This document shows, in pieces, positions 21,877-34,600 of a stretch of DNA of 64,000 bases (the stretch's first letter is position 1; every line of letters starts with the position of its first letter). Position numbers and translations under genes: made by a program. This DNA is from Turbatrix aceti (lineage: Eukaryota; Nematoda; Chromadorea; Rhabditida; Panagrolaimidae): the NCBI GenBank assembly GCA_963969345.1, contig OZ017767.1, positions 992,001-1,056,000 of the forward strand, given 5' to 3'. The notes below the pieces were generated by a model. The model was not told the origin of the DNA and ran no database searches. It saw only the letters and a program-made list of their open reading frames with translations.

Positions 21877-23050
21877 CTACACGCAAAAAAAAATCGTCAA
21901 GAAAACTGACGATTTTTCGTCAGTTTTCTTGATTTCTTCATTAGTTAGAAAAAAACTGACGATTGCAAACGTCAGTTTTGCATTCGTTAGAAAAACTGAC
22001 GATTGCAGACATCGACTTTTTAATCGTTAGAAAAACTGACGAATTGAAAAAGTAGGAAAAAACACTTTTCCCAAACCGCTTGGCGAATCGTCCCCGATAT
22101 TCGTTCATTATTCTCCTGTTCAATTCTGGCCTATTAGTTTTGCATAGTCGATGCGATCGTCGTCTTTGAAACCCTTTTTGCCATCTTTATACATGCACGT
22201 ATACACATTTACAATACAAATAACAAATTAATATACCCAAATTATAAAAAAACAGTCATTGATGTGGTTGTCGATTCGAATTTACTTGGCGTTTTCTTCA
22301 AAAGTTGCTCCTTGTAGTTGTAGAATTGCAACAATATGGTTTCATTTTTCATTTTTCTGAAAACAGTACAACTTTAGTCATTGTTTATGTGCTGTTGAAA
22401 AAAACGTACTTTTGAAACGAGAATATTCCATTTTTTTATTTTTCCGTCTTGTTAAAACCGCAGTTACAAGTACAGTTAAAAAACAAAAAAAAACGGAAAA
22501 ACATTTATAAAAATACATATGTATAAATAAATATCTTTTCTTTCACATACCAAAATAAAAACTTACTGTTGACGTCAACTGTAGTTTCGAAGTTTTACGG
22601 ATTGCTTTGCCGTTCTTCAGAAAATCATTGCCGGAAAAAGTTAGAAGTGTGATAGACGGACGGACTGATTGATGATCGACTTCACTGCGACAGCGAGAAA
22701 ATAAGACAGTGAGCTCAGTGACTTCAGAATCAGAAAATAAGAAAATGAAGAACAACAAAAATCATAGCAAAATGCGAGCATGTCGCAAAATTTGCTTGAA
22801 AATCACAGAAACTTGTGACAGATTGCCAAATACTTTTATTCTCAACTACACTGACAAAAAAAAGTAAGAAAAAAACTGACGTTTTACTTTGCAAAAAAGT
22901 GAAAATTTGTGCATGCGAAAGTTGTCTCGAAAAGTCAGAAAAAAACTGATTCTTTTGCTAAAAAATCGTCAGTTTTTTTCTGATTTCTCCGATCGTCAGT
23001 TTTTCTAACGTTTTGACACTTTCATTCGTCAACTTTTTTTTTGCGTGTAG
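21877..23050. mobile_element. Terminal-inverted-repeat element with AAACTGACGA subterminal repeats
   Basis: The ends are CTACACGCAAAAAAAAA (left) and its complement GCGTGTAG (right). Both ends are followed inward by many copies of AAAACTGACGA in both orientations (21895-22050 and 22850-23030). The middle is AT-rich with no transposase. The flanks do not show a clear target duplication. It is best read as a non-autonomous DNA transposon. Confidence 0.7.
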
Positions 23051-23331
23051 CCGATATGCGCACGCCATATTCTCTTGAAGATCACCTAGTTACGTTTACT
23101 TTTTGTTACTTTGCCTAATTTTTATTTCAATTTAGTAATCGAAGTTTTAGGCTTAAGGAAGCTGCGTCGCAAAATGATACGCCAGCCATATCTCAATGAT
23201 CTAACCCCCTTCAAGAGGATTAACGTCAGAAAGTATTGCATAATCCGGGTGATCCCTTTTCTCTTTTTCAACTCATCAGTTTCGCACATCTGACGGTCCT
23301 GTTTCGTCTACCGGTACTATTTTTCAAAAAC

Positions 23332-24497
23332 ATGCGTTTTTCCAGAGGTTTGTTTTTTTTTGGCTTTTTACAATTTTATTCGCAACCTTCTGCCTTTCTA
23401 GGAATTATTCAACTTCGATACTCGTCATTTGTCTGCGCACTCATTGTGTCATCCCTCGTAGTACACCTTCTAACCCACGTCTTCTGGCCTGCATTGTCGC
23501 CATTCTTTTACACAACTACGTCATTACCGTCTGGTCGGACATCTGAAAACCCCTATTTTCAGTTGTGTACTGGTTCCAACGTCACGCAATGCATAATGCC
23601 ACTCAAGCATTTTGATACGAAGGTGCGCACTGCTGAATCCTACAATCTAGCTGCTTGCGTCATTGAGAAAAGCATGTCCACTGTTCTGGCTGCTATAATT
23701 TGTTTTCTTCATGACGAAGAGGCCTTCACATCTGCAAACCGTACAATTACAACTGACATTTGGGAAACGAGGTAAGCATTTTGCTTTCAAATTGGTCAAT
23801 AAATACAATTTTTGCCAGATTTTGTAAAAACAAAAATGAACCCAAATCACTCAAAATGATGGCTGCACAATCGAGCAAGGCTATTGAAGACTGGTTACTC
23901 TTCACCATAGTGCGTGATCCAATCGACAGATTTTTATCCGGATTTGTCGATAAATGCATCATGTAAGTAGACAATGCTCGCATTGATAAGAATAATATTG
24001 TTTTTAGGGAAACAAAGCGAAACTGGGACCCATCAAAGTGCTACGGATGCGACCGAAATATGACGTGCTTCATACAGGAGCAGTACAAGCGTGCCAAGGA
24101 CCTCTCGAACGGAAAAGCCAGAGGCTGGTCCTACGAAGACATTCATTTTTTCCCCCAAAACTGGCATTGCGAGTTCAACAATCACATGTCCAAGTACAAT
24201 GTCATACGATACGTTCCAAAATCATCGGATGCGTATGACAACTTTTTGGACGCACTCAAAAATGTTTTCTACATTGGACAGGTACCAGAAGACACTATCC
24301 AGAAGATCATGGAAGAACTAAAAGTTAGGCAGAAGTCTCGTCACACCACAGCTCTGTCGCCGGAGAGGGTTTTCTACGCTCAAGAGCTCTACTCGAAACC
24401 AGAAGTTATGGACTTGGTTGTTAAACTTTATTTTTACGATTTTATAATGTTTGGTTTTGACCTGCCTACGCCCCTGGACAATAAAAATAGGCGATAA
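23332..24497 (+). CDS. Nematode carbohydrate sulfotransferase (Sulfotransfer_2 family)
   Basis: Type II Golgi membrane enzyme expected to move sulfate from PAPS to a sugar of a glycan or proteoglycan. Exons 23332-23347, 23402-23771, 23819-23962 and 24008-24497 agree in phase and give 339 aa. A short cytosolic tail (MRFSRG) precedes one membrane helix at about residues 16-35. The 5'-phosphosulfate loop is visible as ACVIEKSMSTV, and the 3'-phosphate site as VRDPIDRFLSGF. Cysteines (KCYGC, MTC) and a C-terminal YFYDFIMFGF follow, as in the expanded nematode family related to chondroitin/dermatan sulfotransferases. The acceptor sugar is unknown. The start was chosen because it gives the membrane anchor in phase. 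Confidence 0.85.
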
Positions 24498-24753
24498 GCT
24501 GTTGTATATTTTTGAAGTGTTTGGTGTCATTAGTATGGCGCAAAAAACTGAACAGCGTAATTCAGGACGCTCCCGCTCATAAGGATAAAAGTTCGAATTC
24601 AAATGTTTATGATTCTCATGCGAGCGCGGGAATACAAAAAATACTAAAGAAATATAACAAAGAGACAAAGTCCCACTGTGATTAACATACAAAATATAAT
24701 TTTGTATCGACCGAAGGAAAGCTGCAGTCAGTCATTGATTTACTGATTGGAAG

Positions 24754-26815
24754 ATGCGTCCACCACCATTTCTTGCGATTATTATACTACTTGTCAGCCG
24801 ATCTGTCGTCCATGCGATTTTCATGAACATGTACAAAAGTGGGTTTCTGATTTGCTCTTTTTTGATTTGTCAATTTTCAACTTTCAGTCGCGTTCCAAGG
24901 CGAGCTTCTGGACGATTGCACTGTTTACGTGTACGATCGAGTCGTAGATCTGCAAGGTTCCAAAGATTGGTGTTTAAGAAAGAAGTCTAACATTGCTTCT
25001 AGTTCTGGTGGAGACTCGTTCGTAAATGAATATGCATTTATTTACGGCTTTTACGTTGATGATGCAAATATAGTTAATATGTTGTACATGGGCTTTGATG
25101 GACATTCTTATCATGGTGACTTTTATTTTGTTTTACCGGCAATCAATAAAAATAAGTTTTAGAAACTTTGATTTTGCAAGACTACTATGAAGCAGATTCC
25201 GGAAACTATCGTAATGTTAATACAACGACAAATGTTCCTCACACAAAAACATTAACCGGAACATTCAAATTGCTTAAAGGCCAAGCAATTTTACCTGCTG
25301 TCATAACTTACCAATCATGCGTCAATGATGGTGTGAACATTACTCGCTATGTTATGTACGACTCTACATCTAACAGCGCTACAGTAAAATCTGTGCGTTT
25401 TTTTCTATTGTTATTTTGTCGAAAAACCAAATTATAGGATGATAATGCTTTCTGTGATCCTTATGTGTACCGAAGCAGTGCCATGGATACAATACCTACC
25501 GAAGTTCGCATTGATCCAGACCATCCTGATGAACGACATTGCAAGGTTGGAAATGTGACATTCACCTTGCGTCCTATACTGCAGTCTCTTCAGACAATAG
25601 TGTATGGATACGCAATGTTTAAAAATGGTTCTAAATCGTGTAAGTTATGACTATTTACCAAAAACGGGCGTTTTTATGAAAATGATTTCAGTTTTACCCA
25701 TTGCCGTTGAAATTCATCCTTCTACGACTCCAGTTGCAGGTGTTATTATTAGAAATGGAACGCTGATATCTCCCGAGGGAAACCCACTGAACCGACCACC
25801 AATGGAAAAGCACTGTATGATCTTAAATCGAAATATTTAATCATGAACACTGTGACTCTTTTAGACACTGAGGTGCCATTCTTCTTTGTGAACAACGAGG
25901 GGAGTTCGTACTCTCCACTTTTTCTCTACTACAAATACTCTGGTCAGCTGCGAGATTTCACCGTTCGCTACATTTACAATAACGTGCTCTATGAGATCTT
26001 CGATCCGGTCAAATTCACGGATAGTTGCGGGTTTGAAGACGACGATGTCACAGTGGCGGCGGCACCCAGAGTTCTTAAACAGGATGAAAACTCGATTTCC
26101 ATAGAAGGTACGTTGCCATCTGAATTTCGAATTTCACCTTCTCTTTATTAGTGAACTTTCTCCTAAATAATGACGACTTTAACTATTGCATCTTTAAAAT
26201 CACCTACGAGTATGCAACAAAAAAATACCAAATTCTGCATCCGGCTACCTCCGCCATCGACGCGTACGCTCACGTTGAAACCCGTTCGAAGACCGCGGTG
26301 AATTGTAACTATGGTAATCGCACGGTTCACTGGTTGCTGGCCTACACGGATGGAAAAGAGGCGGAACTCGTCAGTCTCGACAACGACGTGTCCAGTCCCA
26401 TTTTCCCCTGCCCTCTCTGTGGTCCCTCTACCATGATGTACTGCGACATGTACCCCGAATCTGCAAAGAAGTACTACTCAGCTGTCTATCTTATCACCGG
26501 TAAGGAAATCCGTTTCATCGGCGTCAAGCGCAAGGGCCACATGCTGCAGATGGAGTACTACACCAAAACAATGACAAACGAGCAGTATTTTGCACAACCA
26601 ATGAGTCTCAGTATGTTGTTTGTTTCTCAAAATTGCTTCAAAATACAATTTTAGCCTTGTCTTTGGATGACATTCGCCAGAGACTTCAGAGTGCAACGCA
26701 ACCACCGAATGAAGTGGACCCAGTTGCAGGCAGCAACGGTGCGGGTGGCCTGCGCTTCTTATGGAGGACTTTGCTTCCTTTCGTCATCTTGACATTTCTG
26801 ACTGAACTAAACTGA
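24754..26815 (+). CDS. Secreted, probably GPI-anchored protein of unknown function
   Basis: Eight exons with agreeing phases (24754-24838, 24888-25115, 25163-25392, 25438-25639, 25692-25814, 25865-26107, 26152-26610, 26655-26815) give 576 aa. The N-terminus MRPPPFLAIIILLVSRSVVHA is a typical signal peptide. The C-terminus runs from a small-residue stretch (GSNGAGG) into a hydrophobic tail that ends the protein, the arrangement of a GPI attachment signal. The middle has scattered cysteines (DWCLRKK, CPLCGPSTMMYC) and N-glycosylation sites (NVT, NIT). I recognise no domain. It lies 256 bases after the sulfotransferase on the same strand. A surface or cuticle role is only a guess. Confidence 0.7.
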
Positions 26816-27925
26816 CCAACATAAACATAGGAAAATGAATTGCAAACTCTTATATTAGGTTGGAGTAGACGCTGAATGCCAACTTGAACTACACAACCAA
26901 AAAACCGTAGTTGATGCATCAAACTCCGAATTCTTTGCGCTGAGACTCCGAATGCATAATGTTGGATCGTGCGCGCAGTCATCGGCGTTGTCAGTCGAAG
27001 GCATCGCAACACAAACGAAGTTCTATCCATGTTTTTAAAACGGGTTCAGTTTATTGCATATAACCTATTTATAATGGGTAAATTTGACTTTTTGTACCGG
27101 TCGCTCCGCTCCTTTGATTTAAAATTTTTTCCACTCGTGCTCTTTATTTTTTTTCATTCTGTCGCTCCGCTCCCGTTCATGTACAGAGCGGGAGCGGAAC
27201 GAAAACCGCTAGCGCTACAAGTAAAAGTTCAAAAATTGTTTGTCAAATTGGGGATTAAAGTCCAAAGTTAAAAGTTTTTTCGGTGTTTAGACAAATTTTA
27301 ACTACAAATGTACTCGAAAGTGAACGGAAATGATAAAAATCAGATAATTTGCAAAAAGCGGTCGAAAACCCTGATAGCGTAGAAGCGTCGTATCGTAATA
27401 ACATTTATTAAAACAGCGCGTTATAAATACTTTATATATAACACATCACTAAAAATTATGCTTCCTGTCAGCACTTGCAGATCACAGGCTACGAAAACAA
27501 TCTGATTGAAACTACATATTTTTAATTTAATCAAAACACGGAAGCCTTCCAACTTAGCTTCACATTAATCACGTTCTTATCATTTCATGTAGGCGGCAAG
27601 GAATCTGATAATAGTATTATTTTTACCGATTCATGCGCCATGTTTTTTGTTCATTCGAATTGTGATCATTGGAACCCTCCAATAAGTTATCCAAAATCGC
27701 AATCTTTTTTAAAAAATTTTAGAATTTTTTGCTAAAAATAGTTTTTTTTTTGCAAAAAAAAGATTTAGTCCAAAATAATGTATTTTCAGCACCTTTTTGT
27801 GATTTTTTTGTTCAAACGAACACAAATCACTTTAGTCACAAAACGATCACAATTTTTTGTGTGTTTGCGTATGCTTGCGTGAATCACAAAATTTTTATTC
27901 ACGCGTTGTATTGGGCTTGTCCCGT

Positions 27926-27956
27926 CCTCCAGCGCGCCATGGTCCTGCGCTGGAGG
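27926..27956. other. Perfect 10-bp GC-rich hairpin
   Basis: CCTCCAGCGC and GCGCTGGAGG pair perfectly around an 11-base loop (GCCATGGTCCT) in otherwise AT-rich DNA. Function unknown. Confidence 0.5.
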
Positions 27957-29136
27957 TTGCGCTGAAACGAGGAGCGGTGTCGAAGAGGAAATAGGGAGAG
28001 CTTATGTTTCCGTGCAACAAATAGGTCAACATGAAATCGAGAGGGATTGTTATTGCGGATGATTTTCGTATTTATATTTGCGCTTGGCGAAGTCATCATT
28101 TTATAATTCCGAGACCGACAAAAACGTTTTTGACGCTTTTGCACACATTTTTTTTTGCTTGTGTGAAAAAAAGACGTCACTTGCGCAACAGACAGGTAAA
28201 TTAATTACTTTCTAAAGAAAATGCGATAAGGGCGGAAAGTTTGTCATAATTCATCATTCCGTCTAATTCGTACATCTTGCTACTTTGATAACTGCACTTC
28301 TGCGCACGACATCATCATCTTTGTTTGTTTCCATCTTTGACATCGTTTTCAGTGTTTTAACAAATAATTTGGTTTATTTTTTGTTGCTTCAAACTTTTAA
28401 AAGTGTTCATTTTTATATTTTGATAGACTGTGTACGGTCTTTTAATCACTGTTACAATTTTATAAAACACAAAAAAATGATCCTATGTAGTTCTTGAACA
28501 CCCCACACATGAACTCTTATTTAGTCGACCACCTGTTAGTGCTTATCAGGAAGCCAATATGTGGTGTAAAAAAACAACAACATAATAATGTTTATTTTTT
28601 TGCTTCAGAACATTTTAAACCGACCTTTGTCATTTAAACATACGAAAATCATGCAATAAAATAAACTGAATAATTCGGAATAATTGATATTGTATGTAAA
28701 TGTCAAAAAAAAATTTATTCAAGCACAAAATTCAAATTAATGAAATCGTAGTATAATTATTTTTTTACTGGCAGTATTTGCTTATGTTTAACGTCTAAAT
28801 GAATACATATAATTTTAGAAGTAAGCACGTTGGTTGCTAGGTAAGCTTGTTGCCATTCAAATTGTTGGCCGGCAACGTAGATGTTTCGATGTAAATAACT
28901 CAACGATTCTATTTTTTTGTTTTTCATAAAAATACTATACATATAATATTTGTCATAAAGAACACATGTTTTAAGTTTATATTTATAATTTACGCAAAAT
29001 ATACTGACTTGCAGTCCCTTTTTCTGTTTTGTTGTTCGTGCACTGTGGCGTGAATTCTGGTTTGTGTTCTGGTTCGCTCTACAAAACCAATGATCAGAGA
29101 TTTAGTTCGCGACCAAAACGAATCGAGACATTTACG

Positions 29137-29250
29137 CCTACGTGGACGTCATTTGTGCCTCCTAACATATGGTCTAATGATAACTAACCACTGAGTAATG
29201 GTGAAATAAAAAAAAAAATAAAAAATAAATAAAAAATAAAAAATAAAAAA
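29137..29250 (+). repeat. SINE/LINE-tail-like dispersed repeat, copy 1
   Basis: About 70 bases starting CCTACGTGGACGTCATTTG and ending CTGAGTAATGGTGAAATAAA, followed by an A-rich tail. Two other copies are at 45644-45740 (same strand) and 60237-60308 (opposite strand). The A-rich or AAAT tail suggests a retroposon 3' end. Confidence 0.75.
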
Positions 29251-29375
29251 AAATTGCGCAATATTTGCCTATTTTTGTGAAAAAAAACTGTTTATATTTA
29301 AAATAACATTTATCCGTCAAGGAGGATCCAAACCAATGATATATTTTTCGAATTTTAGAGAAACAGTCCGCCACA

Positions 29376-31129
29376 ATGTCGACACATAACATAGCCGAGT
29401 ACGAACCAGTTATCAAATCCAAGCCAAACGGTAGTGCTTATTGGGCGCATCAAAATGGCACCAAATATTTTTTTTCGGGTTAGATTCTCGCAGCATTGTT
29501 ATTATGCTTTTTGCTTACGCTTTGAAAAAAATGCACCGACTTTACTGAATTTTTTTTAAAAATAAATAAAAATTTTTTTATTTTCGTACAAAATAATAAG
29601 AGGAGATTAAGCTTGCGAATCTAACCCGACGAAAAAAATTTGCTCTCAAAAATAATTTTTTTTCTTTTCAGAAGATCAACCTTTGCATAACCAGGTACGA
29701 TGCCGTCTTTTTTGTCTATTTATTTACAAGTTCCAAAAAACTGTTTATTATAGTTTTCACCAAAAAAATTAAATGTATCTAAAAAAATAAACAGATCTGA
29801 TTGAACTTTAGTTTTCCAATGGCAACTCAGCAAATCTCCTCAACCCTTTGGAAAAGTCAATTTTTGGCTGCTTCAGCTACCTTGCAATTCGGAAACCTGA
29901 GCGCATATCTAAGTCCGCAAGCTGTGCCATTGACATTCTCTCATTCCTGGTATTGTTGTTGCTCATTGCTCCGCTGTTTATTCGTACGTTTGCTATCATA
30001 GGTGACCTTAATGCTACTTACGTAAGTTTATTGTTTCATAAATGATGTCCACGTAGGCTTGATTATGTTTTAATCACCTAATTTATTAATTTATTAATTT
30101 CAGCTTTTCTCCCGGAACTGGGCAATAACCCTGGCGGTCTTCCTGCTGAGCCTCCACTCCATCGCCTCGGCTATCACGTTGTTTGTTCTCGCCAAGACCT
30201 CTTACTTTTCTGAATTTACCCGACAGTTCGCAAAAGCCATATCCACGCAAAACGCATTAGAATACTCGAAACCAACTCGCTTCCGAGCTGCCAAAATCTG
30301 GCTCAGTCTCTTTGCTGCGGTTTTCATCGTGGCGTTTGGGCTCTTTTTTTACGATGCATTTGAGCGATCTACAATAATCTCTGAAACTCGGAATATCACT
30401 GAACTTAACTCGATAAAGCCCTACCAGAAGCCTTTTTTGGGCTGGTACGAACTGGATGCCCTGGTCATCACAGAAGCTGTCTTGGCGAGTATCTCGGCTC
30501 TCGTGATCTACAATTTTGCTGCCAATGCCCTGGCTGTTGAGTATACAAAGTTTAATGAGGACCTCAAGGCCGCTGCTGAGGCCGGGGAATTGGGGGTTAG
30601 TTTAAAAAACCGTATTTCGGTAACATTTCCGTTTCAGAACGTCGAAACGGTAACTCTCTTTGGCAGACGCCACCTCCACCTGCTACAGGTGTCCCAATTT
30701 GCATTTTCTAAATTCGGTCCGGTTGTCACGTTCACTCTCATCGGTGGCCTGCTCACCCACATTGGAGGTGGTTTTCTGACCCGCACCTTTGCCGCCGAGC
30801 TCACCTCCCTGGACATGGCAGTCGCGGTCGCGTTCATGATCCTCGGCATTGCTCTGCTCATGGCTGACGTCAAGCGAGTCAGCGACTTTGCCGGTTGCGT
30901 GGACACGACCAAAAACATTCTCCTCTTCAACGATTCAATCTACTCTGGACCAAACTCCTTGGAAGTATCGCACGCAGCAAACAACATTGTCTTCCGCATC
31001 GCGTCGACCCACTTTCTCCCGACCGCGTTTTCAAGCTTCAAAATCAACGAAAAGTTTTTCCAGCGCGCGTTCCTACTCATGCCATTCATTATTGAGTTTT
31101 TGAATGCTCACAAAGTGGTTGTCCCATGA
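29376..31129 (+). CDS. Multi-pass membrane protein, possibly gustatory-receptor-like
   Basis: Exons 29376-29430, 29672-29694, 29812-30021, 30104-30595 and 30638-31129 agree in phase and give 423 aa. A polar N-terminus of about 50 residues (MSTHNIAEYEP) is followed by about seven hydrophobic helices, including one around SFLVLLLLIAPLFIRTF, one around WAITLAVFLLSLHSIASAI, and one around TFTLIGGLLTHIGGGFL. The layout (cytosolic N-terminus, about 420 aa, seven helices, long loop before the last pair) fits the insect gustatory receptor/EGL-47/LITE-1 group, but I see no decisive TYhhhhhQF-type signature. It could be an unrelated nematode family. The last intron (42 bases) is a multiple of three without a stop, so a longer form is possible. 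Confidence 0.55.
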
Positions 31130-31367
31130 TTTTGGGATTTACTGTGTTGAAAAAAAGAATCTAAAAAGTAAAACAGTTGATGAATTTATGGTCCATCTGC
31201 TTCAGACATTTACGTCGGTCAGATTTTAGTTCTTCCGAGTACGCGGTGAAATAAAAGTAACAGGATTATAATTTTACCTGCAAAAAAATTTTTACACCAG
31301 AATTTAACATAAATTTTTTTAACTGACTTATAAGAACCGAAATACGGATATCCAAAAAGTATTATCC

Positions 31368-31449
31368 TGACGAGAGTGGGATTCGAACCCACGCCTCCGA
31401 AGAGACTGGTGCCTTAAACCAGCGCCTTAGACCGCTCGGCCATCTCGCC
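31368..31449 (-). tRNA. tRNA-Leu (anticodon AAG)
   Basis: The minus strand reads GGCGAGATGGCCGAGC at the 5' end and closes with TCTCGTC plus discriminator A. The acceptor stem pairs over 7 bp with one G-U. The anticodon stem CTGGT/ACCAG encloses loop TTAAGGC, giving anticodon AAG. A long variable arm (GTCTCTTCGGAGGC) marks a leucine type II tRNA, and the B box GGTTCGAATCC is perfect. A run of T follows as pol III terminator. No intron. Confidence 0.95.
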
Positions 31450-31697
31450 TGAGGTATTTGCGGGGAAGGCCATGTTGAAAAACACGCAAGCACATCAGCA
31501 GGCGCCCTTGCAGCGCGTCATTTTATTATCCGCACAAACAAGATTGAGCAACTAACGGACTCGAATCAAGCCAGTGCACAAACAGCTTTCTGATACTTTT
31601 TTTTGAGTTTAAGATAAATCTCAAACTTACGTCACTTAAAAACTGATGATTCTTGTACGAACGGCTTTATCCCGTGATTATTATTTTATGACTTATA
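31450..31697. other. Spacer between tRNA and palindrome, no gene seen
   Basis: AT-rich unique sequence. The left palindrome arm starts about 250 bases beyond the tRNA 5' end. Confidence 0.5.
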
Positions 31698-31699
31698 TA

Positions 31700-34600
31700 T
31701 TTACTGTGTCTGTAGTTTTCAAAAAAAAAAAACACTACAAGAAATTATAAAATGTAACCAGGTTTCGACAATTTTAACTGTAATTTAATTATACCAAAGC
31801 GTTTTAATACGCAAACAGGCATACATTTTAAAAACTGAATGGTATGGGATTTTGCTTTAAATAATTTGAAAAAAATGAAGTTGATCAAGTTTGGTTCAAA
31901 TTTTCATGTTTGAAAAGCGCCAAAAAACACCCAACATAATTGCTTTCCCGTGACAAACAGGCGGTTAAAAAAGTAAAAAACAACCAGATACTTTTTGTTC
32001 GTCATGAACCAGACTTCCTCGTCTCTGCTTGTTTTTTTTATTGCAGCGTCGTCTCTCGTATGCACACCCCTAGGCAGCGACTCACGAGCCCCGACTCTCA
32101 AAAAACAGACAGCTTGCGTGTTTTTGTGTTTCATCGTGTCTGCCCGTTCAGAGCCTCGGGTGTCGCGAGTGTTTGCGATGTTGCACGGGGCGACGAAGGG
32201 AACGCACAAAAAAACAAGTGACTGCACGGACACCCAAAACGAGCCGACACCAGGGGTCGCGGAGAGCAGGAAACGGACGACGTTCACGTGTGTTTTTGTT
32301 TTTTTTCTGGGGTGAGAAAAAAGTGGGTTAACCAGAAAAGAAAAGAAAAGAAGCCCCGAGGGCAGCGGTGTAGCATTTTGTGTGCTTTTTTTGGAGGAGA
32401 AGACAATGCAGCCACTTGCTCCCCTTCGGCGACGAGTGTGTTGCTTTTGTTTTTGAGACTGCCCAGGTGCATGATGCGTGTGGCTGGCAGAGAAAAGATC
32501 TGCGTGGCAGCGAGCAATTAACGACAATTAAGAAAAAGAGGCTCCGGACACGGCCGACTTTTGAGGCGGTCGAGTGACGAGTGTTTTCGCGGCGGAGGTG
32601 TCGAAAAGGAACACCGCCAACCCGAGAGAACAAAAGTCAGTTCTTCGCAGGCAGCACGGTGCTCTCGTCACCCAGATCTGGTCGGGTTCCTCCACGAGCC
32701 TCCACGTCGACTACCGCCACATCAGGCCCCTGCCCAGCCCCACAGTAGTACATCGGGGCTCACGTAAAAGTGCACCCGCGAATTGGATGCGTTGTTCGTC
32801 CGTCGCAAAAGGGCGGGTGCACTTTTCATTGGCTTCGGTGGTTTCACGCGTCCGCGGATTTCCTGCGCCTTGGGAAACTGTAACTCTGCATTTATCACTG
32901 TACGCAACTTTTGTATGGTATCATGCCTATCGATCTTCTCCGTCAGCAAAGACAAAACACTTTTTAACTGTCAAGCATTGAATATCGTGCTTCAGCGAAC
33001 AGTCGGCTGCATTTTTGCGCTGCGAGCCCCCTTTTTAGATCCCCGAGCTACCCAACTTCTGATCCGTACAATCTGGTTGCGTCGCCCGCGGACATGTTCC
33101 CTGCTGTCTCCGACTGTAGCAAGAGAGTTGTTTTCGTCGCAGATAACAGCCGACAGTCGGCGTCTCTTCTGTCTGTTCTCCGTGCTCCAAAACTCCAAAA
33201 CAACCCCCGCTGAAACCCCGGCAACTGAACGCGCTCAAAACAACGCTGTCTGCTCCTGGCCGTGTTTTTGGCTGCGTGCGTGTTTGCTCCGGCCCGGGGT
33301 GGATGTGTTTGTTTGTTCCGCGTTTTTTGAGACAACAACCGCACTCAAATCAAGCCGAGTTCTACCGCAGACGGCCGCGTGAACTATAAACACCATTTAA
33401 CCGCATAATTGTGAGGATCGTGTGACAGTCGGGGTTACGATTGGAAAGTGTCGGTCGTTAATTGACGCGACCGACACTTTTCTCATTTTTTTGTGTCGCG
33501 CAGGGCGATTGATATTTTTGGACTTTGGAGGGGGTTACATGTTTCATTTCCGGGCGTGGACAACAATGAGGAGCTTGTAATTGGTGAATGGGGAGAGGGG
33601 TTAAGCGCGAGGTATTTTTTGTAAAACTCGTTCCTTTCACCTGGCAGCAATTGTAACTGTCCGCATTCAATCGTGGACCTTTTAGGCGTCAAAAAACAGT
33701 CTACTCCAGAATCGGTGTTTTTTAATTTGTGAACACGGCGAGACTATTTGCAGAGCATTGCATCGTGTTTGGCCCCTGTTTTGGTTCCGGGTGCGCATAC
33801 TCTGGTCGTTCCTGAGATTTTTGAGCGCTAGCCAAAACGAGTCGCCTCCCAGATATTTTTTTGCAAAAATGAGAGTATAAATGTTGGATCAGTGTCAAAG
33901 TGTTGTTATTTTTTATGCATTGCCGGGCGACGGCGGCTGTCGACTGCCGTTGCGTGTTGTTTTCGTGAACTCCCTGGATTAGCAACCTGGCGACTTCGAG
34001 ACTCTCCTGTTTTTTATTCCGTGTCTGCTTGAAACAAAAATATTTTTTTAAACTGTTGTGGAAATTTTTTTGATTTTTTGGCCGGAAATATTTAAAACTG
34101 AGCGTTCAAGTTTAGAACATAATCAACTAACTACACCTGCCACTTTTTCTTATCACGGTATGCTCGGGAGCGAACCCACTTCAATCGAAGCTTTCGGTTC
34201 AATCGTTTCTCTGAACTCGGTGACGGCGGCGGTCGCGGAGACCATCGGCAGTCGACTGGCTCGTAAGTATTTTTGATCTGTCGGTGACTGTACCGTATTT
34301 TTGAATTCAAAATATTTTATTAGTAATCTCAGCAAATAAAAAAACTGATATTTTTTCAGGTCAGATCCCCGGCGTCAACCGGCGCGTGTACTACTGCCAG
34401 CGTTGCCTCAACCACGGTCGGGCCGAGCCGCGGAAGAATCACAAGTGCGACTGTCCCTTTGCCGCCTGCGAGTGCCAGAAGTGCATCCTCGTCGAAAAAC
34501 GCCGCGCCCTAAACAGCCAGCTTCACGAGTTAGAAGACACTGAACGTTTTGACGATAGTGCATCTTCTGTAAACTTTTTGCTGCCTGCTACAGAAGCGAA

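Larger units (their letters stand above)
26816..29375. other. Long intergenic stretch without a supported gene
   Basis: AT-rich. 27100-27210 has CGGTCGCTCCGCTCC repeated and an inverted GAGCGGGAGCGGAA. A GC-rich island at 27900-28010 contains a strong hairpin. A SINE-like repeat lies at 29137-29206. Open frames here are short and lack splice partners or recognisable domains. Confidence 0.6.

Noticed and set aside
26686..27030. Minus-strand frame of 114 codons after the GPI-type gene
   Set aside because: It overlaps the last exon of the + strand gene, lacks splice partners, and resembles nothing I recognise.
32783..33382. 199-codon frame in the left arm, also present at 53756-54355
   Set aside because: Both copies are open only because the arms are nearly identical. 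The predicted sequence is Arg/Cys-rich without domains, splice partners or selection evidence.
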